A DNA stretch of 5,919 nt, from positions 1 through 5,919 of the forward strand of contig JAQUHH010000160.1 in the NCBI GenBank assembly GCA_028683685.1, read 5' to 3'. Within the stretch, counting starts at the first letter, position 1. The number at the start of each line of letters is the position of its first letter. Under the pieces are notes generated by a model. That model was not told the DNA's origin, made no database searches, and worked only from the letters and a program-made list of their open reading frames with translations. This stretch comes from Bacteroidales bacterium. Lineage in GTDB: Bacteria; Bacteroidota; Bacteroidia; Bacteroidales; WCHB1-69. Below, piece after piece: positions 1-5,919 of this stretch. The translations under genes and the position numbers were made by a program.

Positions 1-511
1 TCAAGCGATACACATCCGCAGAATCGATTAAACAAATCAGTGCCATTTCGTCATATGTGGGTTTTTTATCTTCCATCAGAACAGCTCTTAAATCGTTTAC
101 AATTTCTTCTCGTAAATCAGGTATTAATAGATGCGTAATCTCTTTTTCGAAGAAGAAAAGATATCTTTTCTTCTCTATAGTTAACAATTTTTCTTTGGAC
201 ATTTGTTTCAAAATATACTTTCTGTATTTTTTTGAATTTTCTGATAATAGTGCGACCCAATAACATACTTTTTTGGGTTTGACTTTGCTCTTAATTTTTT
301 TATATACTTTTTTAAGATCTTTGCTTAAACTTTTAGAATTACCAATGACAATAAGTTTGCCTTGAGTAATATTAAGACATTTCAATTCAAGCATTTCGAA
401 AAGCATAGCTCCTGCGAAAGTAGTGTCAAAACGATAATCATTTAAACTGAATTTATCCTTCAGTTCATGATGAAAAAGCAAAACTAATTTTTCTCTTAAA
501 GTTAATTTCAT
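1..511 (-). CDS. GOLPH3/VPS74 (GPP34) family protein, partial at C-terminus
   Basis: Reading the minus strand from an ATG at 511-509 gives 170 codons without a stop to the window edge, so the C-terminus is missing (family members usually exceed 200 residues). The translation follows the GPP34 fold order: N-terminal MKLTLREKLVLL (family RLTLxEExLLL), a small-residue helix near residues 30-42 (TTFAGAMLFEMLEL), a W-x-x-LLS segment at 85-90, a basic helix at 94-104 leading into LLTIEKKRYLFFF at 109-121, then a helix at 132-146 and MALICLIDSADV at 156-167. From memory of human GOLPH3, R97 and K94 sit where the PI4P-binding Arg174 and Arg171 lie, while the Trp81 and Arg90 positions appear to be Leu23 and Ala33. 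In eukaryotes these are Golgi PI4P-binding adaptors that retain glycosyltransferases; the bacterial role is unknown. No signal peptide or membrane segment is visible, so it is probably cytosolic or peripheral. It is transcribed away from the dehydratase gene. The family call is fairly secure; the function is not. Confidence 0.82.
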   Translation of the reverse strand, partial: MKLTLREKLVLLFHHELKDKFSLNDYRFDTTFAGAMLFEMLELKCLNITQGKLIVIGNSKSLSKDLKKVYKKIKSKVKPKKVCYWVALLSENSKKYRKYILKQMSKEKLLTIEKKRYLFFFEKEITHLLIPDLREEIVNDLRAVLMEDKKPTYDEMALICLIDSADVYRL

Positions 512-530
512 TTTTAAAAATATTAATATA

Positions 531-538
531 CAAAAGTA
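531..538 (-). promoter_or_regulatory. Candidate -7 element (TACTTTTG) for the GPP34 gene
   Basis: On the minus strand this reads TACTTTTG, an exact match to the Bacteroidota -7 consensus TAnnTTTG, 19 bases upstream of the ATG at 511. A possible -33 TTTG lies at 554-557 on the same strand, with a spacer of 15 bases, slightly shorter than usual. The leader between it and the start is almost pure A/T, as is normal for this phylum. Confidence 0.5.
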
Positions 539-566
539 ACACATTTTCTCTATCAAAAATCCTAAG

Positions 567-584
567 AAATTGTAAAAACAATTT
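567..584. repeat. Perfect inverted repeat, 7-bp arms with 4-base loop
   Basis: AAATTGT (567-573), four A residues, then ACAATTT (578-584) form a perfect inverted repeat in the divergent intergenic region. It lies just upstream of the candidate promoter elements of the GPP34 gene, where an operator would be expected. The arms are almost all A/T and no U-tract follows, so it is a poor terminator; in DNA of this composition it could also be chance. Confidence 0.3.
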
Positions 585-722
585 ATTGATATAAAAAGTG
601 TTTGATGAAAAATTTGAAAAAGCCTTTTTATCTTGAAGAATTAGATTGATTTCTATTCTATTGGATGATATTTACTTCAAGAAAACTCTGTATTTGAGAA
701 GTGGCTGTAATCAAATTTTTCG

Positions 723-730
723 TAGGTTTG
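723..730 (+). promoter_or_regulatory. Candidate -7 element (TAGGTTTG) for the dehydratase gene
   Basis: TAGGTTTG matches the Bacteroidota -7 consensus TAnnTTTG exactly and ends 18 bases before the ATG at 749. The nearest upstream TTTG is at 693-696, a 26-base gap, longer than the usual -33 spacing, so the -33 half is weak or absent. The element falls inside a possible GTG-initiated extension starting at 701, which argues that translation begins at 749. The decamer CGTAGGTTTG (721-730) recurs exactly at 3251-3260. Confidence 0.5.
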
Positions 731-748
731 CAAAATAAATTTTATGCA

Positions 749-2641
749 ATGCTAAATTTAACCAAAATCAAAAACGTTCCAGGATTTATTATCCTTATTA
801 TTGACTTAGTCATTGTTTTCTTCTCCATCTGGATTGCTTTTTTATTGCGTTTTAACTTTAAGATTCCAGAATTAGAAATAGATTTAATGCCTTACGTATT
901 GCTCGTTGTGATTAGCACTCGACTGATTATCTATTTGCTTTTAAAAACGCACCGAAGCATTATTCGTTATACGGGCATTCAAGACAATATTCGTGTTTTT
1001 GTTGCTAATATATTGGGTTCTTTTATCTTTTTGATTATCAATTTTATAACTTTAAAATTTGGACATGGTAAATTTTTGATTCCAATGTCAATTGTGATTA
1101 TTGAATTAATGATTACTACTTTTTTTATTTGGGTGTATCGAATCAGCATCAAAATGGCATTTTTAGAATTGACCAATCCCAGTAGAATTCGTCAGAAAGT
1201 GATTATTTATGGAGCAGGAGCGGCTGGATTAAATGCTAAAAGTGCCATTGATAGGGACGCTGGATTGAAATATAAAGTAATCGCATTTATTGATGACGAT
1301 CCTAAAAAAGAGAATAAAAAGATTGAAGATGTTGCTATATATTCATATTCTAAACTCGATTCATTGATTGAAAGCAACACCATTGCTCATTTGATTATTT
1401 CGATCCATAATATTAAAAAAGATAAAAAGAAAGAGATTGTTGATAAGTGTTATTCTCACAATATCAAGGTTTTAATAGTTCCTCCTTTAAGTCGTTGGAT
1501 CAATGGCGAATTGAGTTTTAAGCAAATTAAACGCATCAAAATTGAAGATCTTTTAGAGAGAGATGAAATTAATTTTGACAAAGATTTGATTAAACCCATT
1601 TTGACAGGTAAAAACATTTTAGTTACCGGAGCAGCTGGATCAATCGGCAGTGAAATTGTTCGTCAGATTACTGGATTTAAGTACAATCGTCTTATTTTAT
1701 TGGACAATGCCGAAACACCGCTTTTTTATCTTAATAATGAATTGTCGGAGACTGCTATTGCTGGCAGTTACAAGATTATTGTTGAAGATATTTGTAACCG
1801 ATCCAAACTAGAACAAATTTTCGAAGAGGAACAAATCAATGTTGTGTTTCATGCAGCCGCCTACAAGCACGTTCCTATGATGGAGAGCAATCCGTCGGCA
1901 GCAATCAGAGTAAACGTGGGTGGAACCCGAAATTTAGCCGATTTAGCCGATAAATATAAGATTGAAAATTTTGTCATGATTTCAACTGATAAAGCAGTCA
2001 ATCCTACTAGTGTAATGGGTGCTTCAAAGAGAATTGCAGAGATTTATGTTCAAGCATTGAGCAAAATTTCTAAAACGGTGTTTGTTACCACTCGTTTTGG
2101 GAATGTATTGGGTTCTAATGGTTCCGTAATTCCCCTTTTTAGAGATCAAATTGAAAAAGGCGGTCCAGTCACCATTACACATGCAGAAGTAACACGTTAT
2201 TTTATGACCATTCCCGAAGCGTGTCGATTGGTCCTTGTGGCGGGAGCACTTGGAAAAGGAGGGGAGATTTTTATGTTCGACATGGGAGAATCAGTGAAGA
2301 TTATTGAACTTGCCAAGAAAATGATTACGCTTTCTGGACTTACTCTAGGAAAGGATATTCAAATTAAATTTACCGGACTTAGACCTGGAGAAAAACTGTA
2401 TGAAGAACTATTGGCTGATGCTGAAAATACATTACCAACTTCGCACAAACAAATTATGAAAGCCAAAGTCCGCGACAATGACTACAATCTGGTGAACGAA
2501 CAAATAATTCTGCTTTTAGAAGCAATGTCAGAGGACAACAAAATCATCGTTAAAAATATGAAATCTATGGTTCCTGAATATATTAGTCAAAATTCTATTT
2601 TTGAAGTTTTAGATATCGAATCAAACAAAACAGAATCGTAA
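749..2641 (+). CDS. Membrane-bound nucleotide-sugar 4,6-dehydratase (WbpM/PglF/CapD type)
   Basis: The protein has 630 residues. Four hydrophobic helices (about 13-34, 47-65, 81-102, 109-131) anchor it in the inner membrane. A first Rossmann-like CoA-binding domain follows, with GAGAAG at 155-160. The C-terminal extended SDR domain starts with the NAD(P)-binding motif TGAAGSIG (293-300), followed by HAAAYKHVPMME (from 368), STDK (412-415), VMGASK (422-427) and RPGEKLYEE (from 545). Met423 replaces the usual SDR tyrosine while Lys427 is kept, the SMK pattern of WbpM and PglF; Asp414 and Lys415 fit the residues used for dehydration in those enzymes. By family it converts UDP-GlcNAc to UDP-4-keto-6-deoxy-GlcNAc, the precursor of QuiNAc, FucNAc or bacillosamine-type sugars; the exact substrate cannot be read from sequence. 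The frame is open back to a GTG at 701, adding 16 residues, but ATG 749 is preferred because the promoter-like element at 723-730 lies within that extension and MLNLTKIKNVP is a typical family N-terminus. Confidence 0.92.
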   Translation: MLNLTKIKNVPGFIILIIDLVIVFFSIWIAFLLRFNFKIPELEIDLMPYVLLVVISTRLIIYLLLKTHRSIIRYTGIQDNIRVFVANILGSFIFLIINFITLKFGHGKFLIPMSIVIIELMITTFFIWVYRISIKMAFLELTNPSRIRQKVIIYGAGAAGLNAKSAIDRDAGLKYKVIAFIDDDPKKENKKIEDVAIYSYSKLDSLIESNTIAHLIISIHNIKKDKKKEIVDKCYSHNIKVLIVPPLSRWINGELSFKQIKRIKIEDLLERDEINFDKDLIKPILTGKNILVTGAAGSIGSEIVRQITGFKYNRLILLDNAETPLFYLNNELSETAIAGSYKIIVEDICNRSKLEQIFEEEQINVVFHAAAYKHVPMMESNPSAAIRVNVGGTRNLADLADKYKIENFVMISTDKAVNPTSVMGASKRIAEIYVQALSKISKTVFVTTRFGNVLGSNGSVIPLFRDQIEKGGPVTITHAEVTRYFMTIPEACRLVLVAGALGKGGEIFMFDMGESVKIIELAKKMITLSGLTLGKDIQIKFTGLRPGEKLYEELLADAENTLPTSHKQIMKAKVRDNDYNLVNEQIILLLEAMSEDNKIIVKNMKSMVPEYISQNSIFEVLDIESNKTES

Positions 2642-2643
2642 TT

Positions 2644-3189
2644 ATGAAATATGTGAAAATATTTGGATTGCCAATAATTGCAATAATACTCTTTTATTTC
2701 TTTGTATTTGAACAAAAAGATGATTCAAAACAGAGCTCAGAAAGCGAATTAGTGACTTTTTCAACGGCCGAAGAATACAATAACTATATTGTTGATTTAC
2801 AGTTAGAAAGCGTTAAAAGCATTATGTTGTTCAGCGATGCTTGTGCCGAAGGAAATCGACATCAAATGCTCGATTCCTATGAGCATTTTGAGTTGCAAAC
2901 CATGCTTTCTTTGGAACAAATTAAAAAATTATCAGATTTTAATGGTTCTACCGAACTCAGAGATGCTGCCATTAAGTTGTTTGGTTTTTATGTGGAAATT
3001 TCTCAAAATGAGTACAAACAAATTTTGGATGTTTTATTGCAAAGTGATTATTCAGAGCAGGATGATATTACTGTAGATAGCCTGATAAAGGTGGTTTTTG
3101 TCAAAGAAGAGGCCTGTGATTCTGAATTTGAAAAAGCCCAAAATAAGTTTGCAAAAGACAATGCGTTGCAAATGGTCAAAAGCAACTAG
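2644..3189 (+). CDS. Small membrane-anchored protein of unknown function
   Basis: The protein has 181 residues. Residues 5-23 form one hydrophobic segment after a lysine-containing N-terminus, followed by a polar, acidic linker (about 25-37); this is an uncleaved signal anchor or a signal peptide. No cysteine follows the hydrophobic core, so it is not an obvious lipoprotein. The remainder is predicted helical by eye, with segments near 43-66, 71-97, 101-130 and 140-177, and ends with a charged FEKAQNKFAKDN stretch. Its two cysteines, Cys67 and Cys158, could pair if the domain is periplasmic. The pattern (YNxYIVxxQ start, ELRDAAIKLFGFY in the middle, FxxAQxxFAK near the end) recalls small flavobacterial envelope proteins labelled LIC11966-type surface proteins, but this is from memory and weak. 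The start lies two bases after the dehydratase stop, with no promoter between, so the two are very likely co-transcribed and perhaps translationally coupled. I cannot assign a function. Confidence 0.85.
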   Translation: MKYVKIFGLPIIAIILFYFFVFEQKDDSKQSSESELVTFSTAEEYNNYIVDLQLESVKSIMLFSDACAEGNRHQMLDSYEHFELQTMLSLEQIKKLSDFNGSTELRDAAIKLFGFYVEISQNEYKQILDVLLQSDYSEQDDITVDSLIKVVFVKEEACDSEFEKAQNKFAKDNALQMVKSN

Positions 3190-3221
3190 ATACAGAAACT
3201 TTTTTTAACATTTTTCTAGTA

Positions 3222-3236
3222 TATAGATTATCTATA
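3222..3236. repeat. 15-bp palindrome upstream of the thiamine-binding/rnr promoter
   Basis: TATAGAT-T-ATCTATA is a perfect palindrome with a single central base, 16 bp upstream of the TAGGTTTG element at 3253. Its right half with one more base, ATCTATAA (3230-3237), recurs at 3271-3278, 41 bp downstream and on the other side of the promoter. This placement would suit an operator. As a terminator for the upstream pair it would be weak: the stem is nearly all A/T and no T-run follows. Confidence 0.3.
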
Positions 3237-3252
3237 AGTGTGAAATTATACG

Positions 3253-3260
3253 TAGGTTTG
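3253..3260 (+). promoter_or_regulatory. Candidate -7 element (TAGGTTTG) for the thiamine-binding/rnr unit
   Basis: This is an exact TAnnTTTG match, 28 bases before the ATG at 3289. An overlapping near-match, TATCTTAG at 3261-3268, is an alternative -7 site. No clear -33 TTG is seen at the expected distance. It is the only evident promoter for the two or three genes that follow, since the gaps between them are 3 and 7 bases. Confidence 0.5.
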
Positions 3261-3288
3261 TATCTTAGTAATCTATAAAACAAACCAA

Positions 3289-3600
3289 ATGTCAGTTTTA
3301 GTTGAATTCGCGATGTTTCCGACCGACCAAGGAGAAAGTGTAAGTTTATATGTCAGTAGGATTATAAAAATGATGGATGAAAGCGGTTTTCCTTATCAGC
3401 TTACGCCCATGGGAACGGTTTTTGAAACATCGACCATGAACGAAGCTCTGGACTTATTGTCTAAGGCTTATGACTGTTTGGATTCCGATTGCAATCGTGT
3501 CTATTCTTCTGTTAAATTCGATGTGCAAAAAAATAAAAATAACAGAATGAAAACCAAAATTCAGTCGATAGAACAAAAGATTGGCTTAGTAAAAAAATAA
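3289..3600 (+). CDS. Thiamine-binding-like protein, MTH1187/YqgV (DUF77) family
   Basis: The protein has 103 residues, the usual size for this family of small ferredoxin-like-fold proteins. Supporting features are the N-terminal strand SVLVEFAMFPTDQGESVS (2-19), where family members commonly read VxxFxhhPhxxGxSVSxYV; the PMGTVFET turn at 40-47, matching PMGTxxEG; a helix at 50-63; and the final strand NRVYSSVKFDVQ at 69-80, corresponding to RVxTxIKIDxR. A lysine-rich tail (81-103) extends past the core. Family members are cytosolic, form dimers or tetramers, and some bind thiamine or its pyrimidine part; ligand binding here is inferred from family only. No other thiamine gene is in view. It is preceded by its own promoter-like element and its stop is three bases before the rnr start, so the two are probably one transcript. 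The ATG at 3289 is preferred for its match to the family N-terminus and for its position downstream of the promoter. Confidence 0.85.
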   Translation: MSVLVEFAMFPTDQGESVSLYVSRIIKMMDESGFPYQLTPMGTVFETSTMNEALDLLSKAYDCLDSDCNRVYSSVKFDVQKNKNNRMKTKIQSIEQKIGLVKK

Positions 3601-3603
3601 TTT

Positions 3604-5775
3604 ATGGCTAAAAGCAAAAATAATAATAGAAAAAACGAAATTATTGAAACTCTTAAAAAAGAAGTTTTAAATGTTTTTCTAAACGATTCTAATCGTTCAT
3701 TTAACTACAAACAAATATCAAAATTATTGGGCATAACCGATCGTTTTTCAAGGGAAAACGTGGTTGCTATTCTCGATTTTTTGGTTGAAAAAGGAAGTTT
3801 AATTGACCTTAGCAGAGGGAAATTTCGCATAAATCCAATTTTGTTAAATGCTCAATCTTCAGCCTCTACAATTGAAGGTATTGTGGATATGATGCAAACA
3901 GGAAAGGCGTATGTTGCTGTTAATGATGCTAGTATGGAAGATATTTTCATTTCGGCTTTGAACACCAATCGAGCCTTGCATGGAGATAAAGTTAAAGTAC
4001 AGTTGTTCCCTCGACGTAAAAATAAAAAAATGGAAGGACGAATTGTAGAAGTGATTGAACGTGTGAGAACGACCTTTGTTGGAGTGATGCAAATTGGCAA
4101 CAGAGTTTCGTTTTTTGTTCCCGATAATCCAAAAATGTTGATTGATATTGTGGTTCCCAACGATTCGTTAAATGGAGCCAAAAATGGTGAAAAAGTAATT
4201 GTAAAATTAGAAGATTGGCCCGAACATTCAAAAAATCCTATTGGTGCAGTCATTGAAGTATTGGGAATGCCCGGAGACAATGAAGTGGAAATGAAATCCA
4301 TTATGGCAGGCATCGATTATCCATGGTCTTTTCCCAAAGAAGTGGACGATGTGGCAGATGCAATTTCGGAAATTATTCCTGAATCTGAAATTAAAAACAG
4401 AAAAGATTTCAGAAATATTTTCACCATTACCATCGACCCAGATGATGCCAAAGACTTTGATGATGCCATTTCGTTTCAAAAACTTGAAAATGGAAAATTT
4501 GAAGTCGGGATTCATATTGCCGATGTTTCGTATTATGTAAAACCTGATTCTATCATCGACAAAGAAGCTTATACCAGAGCTACATCCGTTTATTTAGTAG
4601 ACAGAACCATTCCGATGTTGCCCGAAAAACTTTCCAATAAAGTTTGTTCTTTGCGACCCGATGAAGAAAAACTTTGTTTTTCTGCTGTTTTCGAAATGGA
4701 TTCCAATGCTCACGTCACTTCCGAATGGTATGGTCGCACGATTATCAATTCCGACCGAAGATATTCCTACGAAGAAGCACAAGATATAATTGAAACGAAC
4801 ACTGGTGATTATGTAGAGGAAATGCTCACTTTGGATGCGCTGGCAAAGAAGTTAAGAGCCGAGCGTTTCAATCAAGGAGCCATCAATTTTGAATCTACGG
4901 AAGTTAAATTTCATTTGGATGAAAATTCTAAACCCATTGGCGTTTATATCAAAGAAATAAAGGATTCCAATCAGTTAATTGAAGAATTTATGCTTTTGGC
5001 AAATCGAAAAGTAGCATCTTTAATTGGCTCTAAATCGACCAAAGAAAAAGAAAAAGTTTTCGTTTATCGAATTCACGATGAACCCAATCAAGAAAAAGTG
5101 GCTGCTTTTTCGATGTTTTTGAAAAAATTGGGCTATTCTCTTCGAGTAAATTCCAGAAAAACATTTGCATCTTCTTTAAATCAAATATTTGAAGATACCA
5201 AAGGCAAAGGCGAGCAAAATATGATTGAATCCATTGCCGTCAGAACCATGTCAAAAGCTCATTACTCAACAGATAATATTGGACATTATGGATTGGGTTT
5301 CCCTTATTATACCCATTTTACATCGCCCATTCGCCGATATCCCGATTTGATGGTTCATCGATTGTTGGAAAAATATCTGGCTCATCAAAATGTTGCTGAT
5401 AAGGAGTTTTTGGAAGCACAATGCAAGCACTCATCCATTATGGAAGTTAAGGCTGCCGATGCAGAGAGAGCATCTGTAAAATACAAACAAGCAGAATACT
5501 TAGCCGATAAAATCGGAGAAGAATTTAATGCTCAGATATCGGGTGTCAGCAAATGGGGATTGTTTGTTGAAATAAAAGAAAACCGCTGTGAAGGCTTAGT
5601 TTCAATGAAACGAATGACCGATGATTTTTATACATTGGATGAAGAAAATTATCAAATGGTGGGCATGCGTCACGGAAAAAAATATCGCCTTGGTGATCCT
5701 ATTAAAATCAAAGTTAGACATGTTGATTTATTTAAAAAACAGATCGACTTTGACATTGTAAATCAAACCTTTTAA
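3604..5775 (+). CDS. rnr: Ribonuclease R (3'-5' exoribonuclease)
   Basis: The protein has 723 residues. RNase R degrades structured RNA processively from the 3' end in the cytosol, acting in mRNA decay and rRNA/tRNA quality control. Domains in order are a winged-helix N-terminal domain (about 12-78), two cold-shock/OB domains (about 88-138 and 145-222), the RNB catalytic domain (about 264-600) and a C-terminal S1 domain (about 640-720). The metal-binding signature DPDDAKDFDDA starts at 278; Asp278, Asp284, Asp286 and Asp287 match the four catalytic aspartates of E. coli RNase R. HIADVSYYV and the TSPIRRYPD motif (573-581, with Arg577 and Arg578) are also intact. The winged helix and full length favour RNase R over RNase II. 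Unlike the E. coli enzyme (about 813 residues), the protein stops just after the S1 domain with no lysine-rich tail; a short basic, asparagine-rich stretch sits at the N-terminus (residues 3-10) instead. Its start is three bases after the upstream stop, so it is probably expressed from the promoter near 3253. Confidence 0.97.
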   Translation: MAKSKNNNRKNEIIETLKKEVLNVFLNDSNRSFNYKQISKLLGITDRFSRENVVAILDFLVEKGSLIDLSRGKFRINPILLNAQSSASTIEGIVDMMQTGKAYVAVNDASMEDIFISALNTNRALHGDKVKVQLFPRRKNKKMEGRIVEVIERVRTTFVGVMQIGNRVSFFVPDNPKMLIDIVVPNDSLNGAKNGEKVIVKLEDWPEHSKNPIGAVIEVLGMPGDNEVEMKSIMAGIDYPWSFPKEVDDVADAISEIIPESEIKNRKDFRNIFTITIDPDDAKDFDDAISFQKLENGKFEVGIHIADVSYYVKPDSIIDKEAYTRATSVYLVDRTIPMLPEKLSNKVCSLRPDEEKLCFSAVFEMDSNAHVTSEWYGRTIINSDRRYSYEEAQDIIETNTGDYVEEMLTLDALAKKLRAERFNQGAINFESTEVKFHLDENSKPIGVYIKEIKDSNQLIEEFMLLANRKVASLIGSKSTKEKEKVFVYRIHDEPNQEKVAAFSMFLKKLGYSLRVNSRKTFASSLNQIFEDTKGKGEQNMIESIAVRTMSKAHYSTDNIGHYGLGFPYYTHFTSPIRRYPDLMVHRLLEKYLAHQNVADKEFLEAQCKHSSIMEVKAADAERASVKYKQAEYLADKIGEEFNAQISGVSKWGLFVEIKENRCEGLVSMKRMTDDFYTLDEENYQMVGMRHGKKYRLGDPIKIKVRHVDLFKKQIDFDIVNQTF

Positions 5776-5782
5776 ATAAAAA

Positions 5783-5919
5783 ATGAGCTTTTTAAAACTT
5801 CCATTGCTACTCCTGTTTATTGCATTTACAACTTTAATATTTGCCCAACAAAGTTACCGGAAAATAGATAATAACAATGAAAATAAACGTTGCTTTACCT
5901 TTGATTATGAGATAAGTGG
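5783..5919 (+). CDS. N-terminus of a secreted protein, partial at the right edge
   Basis: An ATG at 5783, seven bases after the rnr stop and preceded by an A-rich leader, opens a frame that runs to the window edge (45 complete codons). Residues 1-21 (MSFLKLPLLLLFIAFTTLIFA) form a typical Sec signal peptide: one lysine, a long leucine/isoleucine/phenylalanine core, and a likely signal peptidase I cut after Ala21, before QQSYRK. The mature part seen so far is polar and asparagine/lysine-rich (to about residue 35), with one cysteine at residue 37. No lipobox is present. The spacing suggests co-transcription with rnr. Too little is visible to name a family. Confidence 0.75.
   Translation, partial: MSFLKLPLLLLFIAFTTLIFAQQSYRKIDNNNENKRCFTFDYEIS

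Noticed and set aside
57..263. Plus-strand open frame of 68 codons at the left end
   Set aside because: It lies wholly opposite the GPP34 gene, which has a much better protein match on the minus strand.
631..682. Inverted repeat TCTTGAAG / CTTCAAGA with 36 bases between the arms
   Set aside because: An 8-bp match with a long loop is expected fairly often by chance in an intergenic region of this size and composition.
979..1176. Minus-strand open frame inside the dehydratase membrane region
   Set aside because: It is the antisense of transmembrane-coding sequence in a well-supported gene; its hydrophobic composition follows from that.
2837..3076. Second plus-strand frame of 79 codons inside the small membrane protein gene
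   Set aside because: It overlaps the 181-residue frame, which has a sensible start, an anchor helix and tight spacing to the dehydratase; the alternative product has no recognisable pattern.
3190..3221. T-rich stretch after the small membrane protein gene as a terminator
   Set aside because: T-runs are present but no stable G/C-containing hairpin precedes them, so an intrinsic terminator cannot be supported.
3852..4515. Several minus-strand frames (up to 153 codons) opposite rnr
   Set aside because: They are antisense to the OB and RNB-coding parts of a fully intact RNase R; none shows a family motif or promoter.
1..5919. Search for mobile elements, CRISPR repeats, tRNAs, or defence and toxin-antitoxin genes
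   Set aside because: No transposase or integrase motif, spaced repeat array, tRNA-like cloverleaf or small toxin-antitoxin pair was seen; nearly all the sequence is accounted for by the listed genes.

Overview
The window is AT-rich, densely coded chromosomal DNA that looks like a member of the Bacteroidota, most likely Flavobacteriaceae. The grounds are the lysine/isoleucine/asparagine-rich proteins, the lack of Shine-Dalgarno sequences before the starts (A/T-rich leaders instead), and three sites matching the Bacteroidota -7 promoter element TAnnTTTG ahead of the leading genes. The assignment rests on sequence style, not on a marker gene.

Layout. Positions 1-511 (minus strand) hold the first 170 residues of a GOLPH3/VPS74 (GPP34) family protein whose C-terminus lies off the left edge. 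A 237-bp divergent intergenic region follows, with a promoter-like element for each side. On the plus strand, 749-2641 encodes a membrane-bound nucleotide-sugar 4,6-dehydratase of the WbpM/PglF/CapD type, and two bases after its stop comes a small membrane-anchored protein of unknown function (2644-3189). A 99-bp gap with a promoter element and a 15-bp palindrome separates these from a second tightly packed unit: an MTH1187/YkoF-type thiamine-binding-like protein (3289-3600), ribonuclease R (3604-5775), and the start of a secreted protein (from 5783) cut by the right edge.

How the genes relate. The dehydratase would supply a 4-keto-6-deoxy amino sugar nucleotide for surface polysaccharide or protein glycosylation; its small partner is probably co-translated with it and faces the envelope. 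No glycosyltransferases, flippases or other sugar genes are visible here, so the polysaccharide pathway must lie elsewhere. RNase R and the thiamine-binding-like protein are housekeeping genes that appear to share one transcript. I see no mobile element, CRISPR array, tRNA, rRNA, toxin-antitoxin pair or defence system, and no clear case for a new multi-gene system. The least ordinary items are the bacterial GOLPH3 homologue, the small unassigned envelope protein coupled to the dehydratase, and the identical promoter decamer in front of both plus-strand units.
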